DNA from: an uncultured Lachnospiraceae bacterium
GTDB lineage: Bacteria; Bacillota; Clostridia; Lachnospirales; Lachnospiraceae
Reading direction: 5' to 3'
DNA: 64,000 nt
Assembly (NCBI GenBank): GCA_910587765.1
Contig: CAJUNR010000012.1
Location: 43,778 to 107,777 of the forward strand
Shown here piece by piece: positions 9,184 to 17,293 of this stretch. Position 1 is the stretch's first letter. The number at the start of each line of letters is the position of its first letter. The notes under the pieces were generated by a model that saw nothing but the letters and a program-made list of their open reading frames with translations, searched no databases and was not told the DNA's origin. The position numbers and the translations under genes were made by a program.

Positions 9184-9227
9184 ATGTGGTTGTTCATGTA
9201 GGAGAAATAAATAGGGGAAAAGAATTG

Positions 9228-9710
9228 ATGAAGGAAAAAACAATTATTTTGTCATTGATAGCAGGTGTATTTGGAATATTTGCAGGAATTAGAATTGGTT
9301 TTTCAAGCGAGATAAAAAAAAGAAGAAAACTAAAAGAATTGTCAGACAAACATTTTGTTCTGATGTGCCTGTTAAACCAGTGGATGAAAACAAAGCAGGA
9401 AGGGAAAACCATATTAAAATATTTTCATGATCGCCAGATAGACCATATCGCAATTTACGGTATGAGTTACGTAGGAGAACGTCTGTACGATGAATTAAAG
9501 GATTCCGATATAGAGGTCAAATATATCGTTGATAGAAATGCAGATAAAATCTACACAGAAGCTGATGTCTTCACTCCTGATGAAACGTTGCCGGAGGTTG
9601 GTGCCATTGTGGTTACGCCTGTTTTTTATTATGATGAAATCAAGGAGATGCTGAGTCAGAAGGTGAACTGTCCGATTTTTTCTCTGGAAGATATTTTATA
9701 TGGATTATAA
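9228..9710 (+). CDS. Small membrane-anchored protein with Rossmann-like module, paralogue of the 6099 gene
   Basis: A 160-residue protein with a hydrophobic N-terminal anchor (IILSLIAGVFGIFAGIRIG), a basic stretch KKRRKLKEL, the linker DKHFVLMCLLNQWMKTKQEG and then the module, opening with DHIAIYGMSYVGERLYDEL near residue 68 and ending IFSLEDILYGL. It shares the anchor-linker-module order and many residues with the protein at 6099-6593, so the pair probably arose by duplication. ATG at 9228 has GGGGAAAAG upstream; GTG at 9186 would give 14 more residues. No enzymatic motif is visible. The function is unknown. Confidence 0.7.
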   Translation: MKEKTIILSLIAGVFGIFAGIRIGFSSEIKKRRKLKELSDKHFVLMCLLNQWMKTKQEGKTILKYFHDRQIDHIAIYGMSYVGERLYDELKDSDIEVKYIVDRNADKIYTEADVFTPDETLPEVGAIVVTPVFYYDEIKEMLSQKVNCPIFSLEDILYGL

Positions 9711-9737
9711 CGTATACAAAAGCGAAGGAGTCGGAAT

Positions 9738-10601
9738 ATGATTATCGTGAGAATATGGGAAGGACTTGGCAATCAGATGTTTCAGTATGCTTATGCCAGA
9801 GCGCTGATGGAGAAGGGGGAAGACGTGAGGCTGGACTTGGAAAAGGCATACGAAGAAACTTTTGAAACATACAGGAATAACGCAGTCAGGAAAAACAGTA
9901 TACAAAATTTCCGAATATCGGTTCCTCCTATAGATTTGGAGGAATATAAAAAATACAAGTACCTTTACCGAAATACATGGATAAGAAAAATAATATTCTG
10001 GCTGGGAAAGCATTCACTATGGAAATACAGATTTTATGAAGAAAGCGTACAGGGCTATTCGGAAAGATCGGCAGGACTCAGGGGAAATTATTATGTAAAA
10101 GGCTGGTTTCAAAGTGAAAGGTATTTTAAAGAGATTCGTGCAGTCCTTCTCAAAGAGTATCTGCCTGAAAAGAAGATTCGGATATCGAAAGAACTTCGAG
10201 AAGCGTTAAAAGATCCGGAAAGTGTATCGCTTCATATAAGAAGGGGAGATTATGTGCGAATAAACCTCGCACTGAGCATCATTTACTATGAAAAAGCTGT
10301 CAGATATATAAAACAGATATATAAAAATCCTTTATTTATGATCTTCTCTGATGATCTGGATTGGGTGAAAAAAAATATGCAAATCACAGGGAGATATATT
10401 TATGTAAATGAGGACAGGAAACTGAAAGATTATGAAGAGCTTATGATTATGAGCAGGTGCAAGTCTAATATTATTTCAAACAGTACTTTTAGCTGGTGGG
10501 CGGCCTGGTTGAATCAAAACAGAGATAAAACGGTAATAGCACCCAAAAAGTGGATAAAAGGACAGGGAAATATTGTCCCGGAAGAATGGACAGTGCTGTA
10601 A
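9738..10601 (+). CDS. Alpha-1,2-fucosyltransferase family protein (GT11)
   Basis: A 287-residue transferase expected to move L-fucose from GDP-fucose to a galactose-type acceptor in a surface glycan. GT11 hallmarks are present: MIIVRIWEGLGNQMFQYAYA at the N-terminus, SLHIRRGDYV (the GDP-fucose binding motif) near residue 165, and SNSTFSWWAAWLN near 255. Length matches the family. It is one of the few cluster members without the Rossmann-like module. It predicts a fucosylated product, although no GDP-fucose synthesis genes lie in the window and some GT11 members may use other donors. Confidence 0.9.
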   Translation: MIIVRIWEGLGNQMFQYAYARALMEKGEDVRLDLEKAYEETFETYRNNAVRKNSIQNFRISVPPIDLEEYKKYKYLYRNTWIRKIIFWLGKHSLWKYRFYEESVQGYSERSAGLRGNYYVKGWFQSERYFKEIRAVLLKEYLPEKKIRISKELREALKDPESVSLHIRRGDYVRINLALSIIYYEKAVRYIKQIYKNPLFMIFSDDLDWVKKNMQITGRYIYVNEDRKLKDYEELMIMSRCKSNIISNSTFSWWAAWLNQNRDKTVIAPKKWIKGQGNIVPEEWTVL

Positions 10602-10642
10602 AGACGGTTCCGTTTTTGCGCAGATGGGAGAGGGCTTTATAG

Positions 10643-12025
10643 ATGTTGATTTTGTTCGGTGTTGGAGAACTGGCAGCAACATACATGGAACTTTTAGATT
10701 ACTTGGAAATAGAGTTTGCATTTTTTACGGATAATGATAAGAGTAAATGGGGGAATTGCTACTGTGGAAGACAAATTGTTCCGCCTGCTGCATTGAAAAA
10801 TATGGACTGTTATATACTGATTTCCTGTACCTATGTTGAAGAAATCACAGAACAGTTGAAGAGTCTGGGCATTCAGGAACGGTTGATCGGACTGGAAGAG
10901 TTATGCGCATTCCGCAGGCTTCCGTCTCCGGCCGGTCTGAACGGGTCTGCAAATACGGATAGATTTCATCAGACAGAAAATATATTTTTCGATATATATA
11001 CGAGCACAAAATGGGCAGGTACAGAAATCTGGGCAGCGAATCTTGCGAAGGAATTTGTACAGAGAGGTAAAAATGTCTGTATCATTGCAAAAGCAGATAT
11101 GGATCGGAGCGCGGATGATTTAGAAGAAATTATTTACAGAGCCGCAAAGTCTGGGGTTATCTCTGAAATAATAAAAAAAATAGAGGAGAGATTGCCTTGT
11201 GTTTTTATTTCTAATTTTGGAAGGGCAGGATTCTTTGCGTCAATTCTGGCAAAAAAGAAATATCCAGGACAGGTGAAGATCGTTGCAGTGATTCACGGTG
11301 ACGAAAAAAGTTGTTTTGAAAGACATATGCAGCATCAGAATTATATTGACGCAGTGTTTTGTGTGAGTCAAATGATTCGGGATAAGATCGTTCAAAGTTA
11401 TACTTTCAGGGGACCGGTTTATTTCAAAATTCAGTCGCTAAAAACAGATACTGCGTGGACAAGGAAATATGAAAACAGAGAGGTAATACGAATCGGCTAT
11501 GCTGCTCGTCTGGTGAAATGGCCTAAAAGGGCAGATTTACTTCCGCAATTGATAAAATATTTGGAAAAAATGAACATAAAATACAGACTTCAGATTGCGG
11601 GTTCAGGAGAATGTGAAAGAAGCATCCGCGCTTTTATAAATGAATGTGGATTGCAAAACCGCATTGAACTCCTGGGACAGCTTCCGAAAGAAAAAATGAA
11701 TGATTTCTGGAAACAGCAGGACATTGTAATTAGTCTATCGGAATATGAAGGAAGCAGCCTTGCTTTATTGGAGGCTATGTCTTATGGATGTGTTCCGGTT
11801 GTCACCCGGGTAAGCGGTGTGGAGGAAGTAATTGAAAATGACAAAAATGGTTATATCTGTGAAATCGGTAATATAAAAGGGATCGCAGAGAAGATCTGGT
11901 CATTGGGAATTGATTACGATAAATGGTCCAAATTCAGCAGAAGAAGCAGAAGAATAATAGAGGAATGCTGTAATTATGACCAATATGTGCGATACTGGCT
12001 GGATCATGTACTGATGTGGGAGTAA
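10643..12025 (+). CDS. Family 4 (GT-B) glycosyltransferase with N-terminal Rossmann-like module
   Basis: A 460-residue protein with reversed domain order compared with its neighbours. Residues 1-95 are the shared module (MLILFGVGELAATYMELL, FFTDNDKSKWG, PPAALKN), and a GT-B enzyme follows from about residue 115. The GT4 part has TKWAGTEIWAANLAKEF in its first lobe, IGYAARLVKWPKRADLL opening the second lobe near residue 285, and SEYEGSSLALLEAMSYG near 365 with the paired glutamates that bind the nucleotide sugar. Donor and acceptor are not predictable. The stop lies two bases before the likely start of the next gene. Confidence 0.88.
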   Translation: MLILFGVGELAATYMELLDYLEIEFAFFTDNDKSKWGNCYCGRQIVPPAALKNMDCYILISCTYVEEITEQLKSLGIQERLIGLEELCAFRRLPSPAGLNGSANTDRFHQTENIFFDIYTSTKWAGTEIWAANLAKEFVQRGKNVCIIAKADMDRSADDLEEIIYRAAKSGVISEIIKKIEERLPCVFISNFGRAGFFASILAKKKYPGQVKIVAVIHGDEKSCFERHMQHQNYIDAVFCVSQMIRDKIVQSYTFRGPVYFKIQSLKTDTAWTRKYENREVIRIGYAARLVKWPKRADLLPQLIKYLEKMNIKYRLQIAGSGECERSIRAFINECGLQNRIELLGQLPKEKMNDFWKQQDIVISLSEYEGSSLALLEAMSYGCVPVVTRVSGVEEVIENDKNGYICEIGNIKGIAEKIWSLGIDYDKWSKFSRRSRRIIEECCNYDQYVRYWLDHVLMWE

Positions 12026-12027
12026 AA

Positions 12028-14076
12028 ATGGTTAGTTTTGATATTTTTGAAACATTAATAACACGTACTGTGTGGGAACCCACCGGTATATTTCTTCTGG
12101 TGCAGGAAAAACTTTCGCATAAAATGTATGAGAAAAAGTTTTCGGACTATGTCAGGAACAATTATGCGGCTCTGCGCAAAAAGGCAGAAGTCCATGCAAG
12201 AAGAATGAACGAATATCAGGGCGTAGAAGAGGTCACGCTGGATGAGATATATACCGTTTTTTCTCAAATGGCATATATGTCTGAAGATGCAGCGGATTGT
12301 CTGAAAGAAATAGAAGTTCAGACAGAGATTGAAAATACCGTGCCTGTTTCAGAAAATATTGAACTTGTAAAAGCCTGTCTGCGCGATGAAGAACCAGTGG
12401 TGTTGATTTCAGATATGTATCTGCCGCAGAGTGCGGTGAGAGAAATTTTATACAGAGCGGATTCCATATTGGATAAACTGCCGTTATATTTGTCCTGTGA
12501 AAGCAGAAAGACAAAAAGAAACGGCTCTTTATACATTCTCGTAAAGAAAGAACAAAAGGCCGAATATTCCGAATGGGTTCATTACGGTGATAATGTTAGA
12601 TCAGATATCAGGATTCCTGAGATGCTGGGAATAAAAGCAGTACCGATAGAAACGGCCAGGAAGATGGAAGCAGAAAAACTGGCAGAAGATATAACGGTTC
12701 ATCAGGATCCGATAAAACAGGTGTTTCTTGGAATGGCCAGAAATACAGCACAAAAATATGCTCTAAAAGACTCGGGAATCATAGGTTGTTTTGTTGGGGG
12801 CTCTCTTTTGTATCCTTATGTATGCTGGGTGATTCGTTCCAGTCTGGAGCGAAAATATAATCGGCTCTATTTTATTGCGAGAGATGGGTTTTTACTGAAA
12901 AAGATAGCGGATGAGATTATTTCGGCTTATCAGTATCCGATAAAAACGTATTATATTTATGGTTCAAGAAAAGCATGGCGGGTTCGGGATGAAATTTCAC
13001 AGGCATTGGTTTACCAATACCTGGTACAGGAAGTGGATTTTTCGGATGAAAGCTTTGCGTTGGTTGATCTGCAGGGGACAGGAACGTCCATGGAGTTTGT
13101 CAGACAACTAATAAAGAGGAACATGAAGGGGCCTCTGAATGTTTTTTATTTTCAGATGTTTTCATGTACGTCTGTCAGTGGGTGCAATTTTATGATGTTT
13201 TGCCCGCTGGAAGATAATAAGATTCTTGAATCGTTTGCCAGAGCACCTCATGGAACTGTTTTAGGGTATGAAAAAAAAGACGGGAAAATCATTCCGCAAT
13301 TAGCAGATACAGAAGATAAATTGTGGGAAAAATGTGGTTTATCAGACTACATAAAGGGAGTACAGCTTTTTTCAAGGGAGATCGCATGTGTTTTGAAAAG
13401 GGCGGATTTACATGGTGACTCGCAGAGTATACCGGTCTGGATCAGCCATTATCTGCAAAGTGTTCCTGGTAGAAGTGTATTGGAATTTATAGGGGATATG
13501 CCCCATAATCATACAGAAGATGATACATGTGCATCGTTTGCTCCAAAGCTTACCAAAAGAAATATCTATGAGCTGTATCTGTGGAGAACGACAGAAACAG
13601 TGGATCGGTTTTATTCAGGAACCCATTTGCCGCTGTCATTAAAACGTATGAGTAAAAAAGATGAAAAAATAAAGCGGTTCTGTGAAAGGAATGCCTATCG
13701 TTTTCTGGGAGATAAAATACACAGGTTGAAATATTTGACCCAAAAAAAGAAACGAATTTTCCAATATAAAAAGATTATCATATATGCGGCTGGACAGGCG
13801 GGAAGAGAGTTGTTTTTTAAAATCACTTATGATACCAGATCAAGAGTTGTTGGCTGGACAGATATCAATTATCAGGAGCTGCAGGCGGAAGGGCTTCCGG
13901 TTATCAGTCCGCAGGAGGCTTTTAAATGTGATTTTGACGGACTTGTAATCGCAGTGAAAAATAATAATTCGTGTAATCTTATAAAGGAACTGCTTGTTTC
14001 CAGAGGAATAAATGAGCAGAAAATATTAAGTTATAGCGAATTTTACAGTCTGAGCAATAATAAAAGCGGAAGGTAA
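12028..14076 (+). CDS. HAD-superfamily protein with C-terminal Rossmann-like module
   Basis: A large (682-residue) protein of the COG5610-like HAD type often seen in capsule and glycan loci. HAD motif I is VSFDIFETLITR at residues 2-13, motif II is LISDMY near 130, and the HYGDNVRSDI motif near 190 supplies the acidic metal ligands. A central domain includes FIARDGFLLKKIADEI and LVDLQGTGTSMEFV, and the shared module starts near residue 575 with KKIIIYAAGQAGRELFFKI. ATG at 12028 has GGGAG upstream; GTG at 12016 would overlap the preceding gene. The substrate is unknown; a sugar or alcohol phosphate in glycan assembly is a reasonable guess. Confidence 0.8.
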   Translation: MVSFDIFETLITRTVWEPTGIFLLVQEKLSHKMYEKKFSDYVRNNYAALRKKAEVHARRMNEYQGVEEVTLDEIYTVFSQMAYMSEDAADCLKEIEVQTEIENTVPVSENIELVKACLRDEEPVVLISDMYLPQSAVREILYRADSILDKLPLYLSCESRKTKRNGSLYILVKKEQKAEYSEWVHYGDNVRSDIRIPEMLGIKAVPIETARKMEAEKLAEDITVHQDPIKQVFLGMARNTAQKYALKDSGIIGCFVGGSLLYPYVCWVIRSSLERKYNRLYFIARDGFLLKKIADEIISAYQYPIKTYYIYGSRKAWRVRDEISQALVYQYLVQEVDFSDESFALVDLQGTGTSMEFVRQLIKRNMKGPLNVFYFQMFSCTSVSGCNFMMFCPLEDNKILESFARAPHGTVLGYEKKDGKIIPQLADTEDKLWEKCGLSDYIKGVQLFSREIACVLKRADLHGDSQSIPVWISHYLQSVPGRSVLEFIGDMPHNHTEDDTCASFAPKLTKRNIYELYLWRTTETVDRFYSGTHLPLSLKRMSKKDEKIKRFCERNAYRFLGDKIHRLKYLTQKKKRIFQYKKIIIYAAGQAGRELFFKITYDTRSRVVGWTDINYQELQAEGLPVISPQEAFKCDFDGLVIAVKNNNSCNLIKELLVSRGINEQKILSYSEFYSLSNNKSGR

Positions 14077-14093
14077 TCAAGGATATTTATAAA

Positions 14094-15107
14094 ATGAATG
14101 ACCAAATTGATATTATTATTCCCTGGGTAGACGGTTCGGATACCGAATGGCAGGAAGAAAAAAAGAGATATATGGATGCCTGTTCCGTAGATCATCAGGC
14201 AAATTCTGCTGTTCGCTACCAGAACTGGGATAACCTGCAGTATTTATTCCGCGGAATAGAAAAATTTATGCCGTGGTTTCATAAAGTGATATTTGTTACA
14301 TGGGGACATATACCGGGTTTTTTAGACCTTCAAAATCCGAAATTGAAAGTGGTTCGTCATCAGGATTATATTCCTGCGGAGTATCTTCCGACCTTTAACT
14401 CCAATACGATAGAGATGAATTATCACAGGATTTCGGAATTGTCAGAAAATTTCATTTTATTTAATGACGACGTGTTTCCTTTACAGCCGATCAAAGAAAC
14501 CTATTATTTTAAAAACAATAAAGTTTGTGAGCAGGCAGTGGAGAGTCCGATTATGCCGGTGAATATCGGTGATATCTCAGGATGGTCCTGTACAATGAAA
14601 GCAAACAATCTTCTATTTATCAACCGTCATTTTAAAAAACGAGAGGTGCAGAAGAAAAATCCGGGTAAATGGTTTTATCCGGGATATGGAGAACTTTTAA
14701 AGCGGAATCTGGGCCTGCACTACTGGTATAATTTTGTCGGTTTTCATGATCCCCATATGCCCGTTGCACTGAAGAAATCCACGTTGGCGCATCTGTGGGA
14801 AGTGGAACCTCATACGCTGGACACTGCATCCAGAAACAGGTTCCGGGGACAGACCGATGTATCACAATATCTGATTCGATATTGGCAGCTATGCACCGGA
14901 AATTTTGTACCGAGAAAGACGCTTGGAAAATCAGTGCTTGTTACAATGGATAATTATAAGAAAACTGCGGAAAAGATCAGAAGACAGGAATGGCAGATCA
15001 TCAGTATCAATGAAGATGTCACAAGTGAGGAATTTGAGACGGTAAAAGCTGAAATTAATCAGGCTTTTGCATATCTTCTGCCGGAAAAATCATCGTTTGA
15101 AGTCTGA
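14094..15107 (+). CDS. Stealth-family sugar-phosphate transferase
   Basis: A 337-residue protein with the conserved regions of Stealth proteins, known as hexose- or glycan-1-phosphate transferases that build phosphodiester-linked polysaccharides. CR1 is IDIIIPWVDGSDTEWQEEKK at residue 5; CR2 spans RYQNWDNLQYLFRGIEKFMP (near 42), KVIFVTWGHIPGFL and LPTFNSNTIEMNYHRI, with FILFNDDVFPL near 120; CR3-like GFHDPHMPVALKKSTL lies near 220. It predicts at least one phosphodiester linkage in the product. It carries no Rossmann-like module and follows the HAD gene by 17 bases. Confidence 0.9.
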   Translation: MNDQIDIIIPWVDGSDTEWQEEKKRYMDACSVDHQANSAVRYQNWDNLQYLFRGIEKFMPWFHKVIFVTWGHIPGFLDLQNPKLKVVRHQDYIPAEYLPTFNSNTIEMNYHRISELSENFILFNDDVFPLQPIKETYYFKNNKVCEQAVESPIMPVNIGDISGWSCTMKANNLLFINRHFKKREVQKKNPGKWFYPGYGELLKRNLGLHYWYNFVGFHDPHMPVALKKSTLAHLWEVEPHTLDTASRNRFRGQTDVSQYLIRYWQLCTGNFVPRKTLGKSVLVTMDNYKKTAEKIRRQEWQIISINEDVTSEEFETVKAEINQAFAYLLPEKSSFEV

Positions 15108-15145
15108 TTCCGGCAGATATTAGAAGTAGAAAGTGGGACGATAAT

Positions 15146-16213
15146 ATGAAGCAACATGGTATTTTCCGCCAGATAGAAAAATTGTATTCTCTGTTTCAGG
15201 ATGAAGAATCCCAATTTATCTTTCAGCAAAGAATGCTGTATTCGCTGTCAAAAGACGAGAAACATATTCGAGATATGGTATGCAGTATGATTGAGCAGTA
15301 TGGGGAGAATGATTCCGTTTACTGTCTTTTGGAATGGCTGAAAAAGGGAGCCGGAGAAAAGATTGTTTTATTCGGCGCAGGGTGTGCATGCAGGCATCTG
15401 ATGTACATTTTAAAATGCTATCAGATTGAGATTGACTGTATCTGCGATAATAATGAACAGCTTTGGGGGAAAAAGTGTTATGGGAAACCAGTGATCAGCC
15501 CGGAAGAGCTGAGAAAGTCGAGTGAAAAAAACCGTATTATTGTAGCGACAAACTGGTACACGCAGGAGATTTATGATCAATTATGCGGACTGGGAATCGA
15601 CAGAACACGGATCTACCGGCCCTCAAATGCATGGTGGCTGGGGAGCGAAACACAGTATTTTGATTCCGGAATTATGATTCCGGGGGAAAATGAGAGCTTT
15701 GTGGACGGCGGAGCTTATATGGGAGAGGATACAGCGGCATTTATGAAATGGTGCGGCGGCCGATGCAGTGCAGTCTATTCGTTTGAGCCTGATGCGGAGA
15801 ATTTCAGAAAAGTATGCGCCAAAACAGAATCTCTTTCCGTTCCCCGCAAATTCTGCTATCCGTTTGGCCTGTGGAATACAGAGACAGATTTGCGATTTTC
15901 CATGGGGAAAGGCAGTAATTCCTGCGTGGACGAGCAGGGAACTCTGACGATACATACAGCCGCAATTGACGAGATCATTAAGGAGCCTGTTACTCTAATC
16001 AAGATGGATATAGAAGGCTCGGAGATGGAAGCGTTAAAGGGCGCTAAAAACACAATTCGGAAATACAGCCCCCGGCTGGCGGTCTGTATTTATCATAAAC
16101 CGGAGGATATTCTTGATATTCCGGCGTATATTCATGAGCTGTGTCCAAATTACCGACTGTATCTGAGACATTACAGCTATACTTCAACAGAGACTGTTTT
16201 ATATGCAGTATAA
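15146..16213 (+). CDS. FkbM-family methyltransferase with Rossmann-like module in its N-terminal half
   Basis: A 355-residue protein. After a helical start, the shared module occupies about residues 70-160 (EKIVLFGAGCACRHLMYIL, CDNNEQLWGKKCYGKPVI). The FkbM methyltransferase domain follows: ESFVDGGAYMGEDTAAFM near 185 should bind SAM, then YSFEPDAENF, and LIKMDIEGSEMEALKGAKN near 285. FkbM enzymes O-methylate sugars or polyketides, so capping or decoration of the glycan is likely. From this gene on, base composition moves back towards the GC-rich background. Confidence 0.86.
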   Translation: MKQHGIFRQIEKLYSLFQDEESQFIFQQRMLYSLSKDEKHIRDMVCSMIEQYGENDSVYCLLEWLKKGAGEKIVLFGAGCACRHLMYILKCYQIEIDCICDNNEQLWGKKCYGKPVISPEELRKSSEKNRIIVATNWYTQEIYDQLCGLGIDRTRIYRPSNAWWLGSETQYFDSGIMIPGENESFVDGGAYMGEDTAAFMKWCGGRCSAVYSFEPDAENFRKVCAKTESLSVPRKFCYPFGLWNTETDLRFSMGKGSNSCVDEQGTLTIHTAAIDEIIKEPVTLIKMDIEGSEMEALKGAKNTIRKYSPRLAVCIYHKPEDILDIPAYIHELCPNYRLYLRHYSYTSTETVLYAV

Positions 16214-16234
16214 ACAGAAAACGGGAAAGAGATT

Positions 16235-17293
16235 ATGTTCAACCACATTATTTTAGAAGACTGTCAAAATCTGTATCACGAATCCCTGATCGACTGGTCG
16301 CGTTTTGAGCGTGTTTCGATTCTGGTCACCGGCGCCTGCGGCATGCTGCCTTCCTATATGATCTGGATGCTGATCTATCTGAATGAATATGAGCGTTTTG
16401 ATATCCATATCACGGCTTTGTGCAGGGACGCCGGGAAAGCTCTGGCACTGTTTGGAGAATATACACGGCGGGATTATTTTCATATTCTGACGGCGGACGT
16501 TACGGAAGAGATTCAACTGGAGGGGAAACCGGACTATATTGTCCACGCAGCCAGTCCTTCCGGATCTCAGTATTTCGGCACAGATCCGGTAGGAGTGATT
16601 ATGCCCAATGTGCTCGGTACGCGCAACACCCTGGAACTTGCCAGGGAGAAGAAGGCGCAGGGGTATCTGTATTTCAGCAGCGGTGAGATTTATGGAATGC
16701 TCGGGAAGGAAACCATCTGTGAAGAGGATTCCGGCTATCTGGATCCGATGAATGTCAGAAGCTGTTACGCGGAGAGCAAGCGCCTGGGAGAGACGCTCTG
16801 CAAAGCTTACAGCCACCAGTACGGCGTCAGGGCCATGGCGGTCCGTCCCTGCCATACGTATGGACCAACTGTAAATCTGGATCGCGATGCGCGGGTGTTT
16901 TCCGGGTTTGTATCCGACGTACTTCATGGACGGGATTTGCTGATGAAAAGCGACGGTCTGGCAGTGCGGAATTTCTGTTATCTCTATGATGCGGCGCTGG
17001 CGTATTTTAAGGTACTGCTGGACGGGGCGGCAGGAGAGGCCTACAATGTGTCGAATCCTGAGTGTCAGATCTCCATTCGCGGCCTGGCGGAGATTCTGAC
17101 GGGACTGTATCCGGAGAAAGGCCTGAAGATTGTCTATGCGAATCATGACGATGTCTACCTGGAGGATCCCAACAAGAAACAAAGCCTGATCTCCATAGAG
17201 AAGCTGAAAAAACTGGGATGGAGACCGAACTATTCGCTGGAGGAGGGGTTTCGCAGGACCGTGGAAAGTTTTCGATGGAAGGAAGAAAAATGA
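16235..17293 (+). CDS. NAD-dependent sugar-nucleotide epimerase/dehydratase
   Basis: A 352-residue extended short-chain dehydrogenase acting on a nucleotide sugar. The dinucleotide-binding start is ILVTGACGMLPSYM near residue 31, with proline where the third glycine usually stands. Then come DYIVHAASPSGSQYFG, the catalytic serine region YFSSGEIYG near 148 and the YxxxK pair in SCYAESKRLGE near 175. VRPCHTYGP and the RNFCYLYDA segment also fit the UDP-glucuronate decarboxylase/dTDP-glucose dehydratase group. The exact substrate is open. Its TGA overlaps the ATG of the next gene, indicating coupling. Confidence 0.88.
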   Translation: MFNHIILEDCQNLYHESLIDWSRFERVSILVTGACGMLPSYMIWMLIYLNEYERFDIHITALCRDAGKALALFGEYTRRDYFHILTADVTEEIQLEGKPDYIVHAASPSGSQYFGTDPVGVIMPNVLGTRNTLELAREKKAQGYLYFSSGEIYGMLGKETICEEDSGYLDPMNVRSCYAESKRLGETLCKAYSHQYGVRAMAVRPCHTYGPTVNLDRDARVFSGFVSDVLHGRDLLMKSDGLAVRNFCYLYDAALAYFKVLLDGAAGEAYNVSNPECQISIRGLAEILTGLYPEKGLKIVYANHDDVYLEDPNKKQSLISIEKLKKLGWRPNYSLEEGFRRTVESFRWKEEK

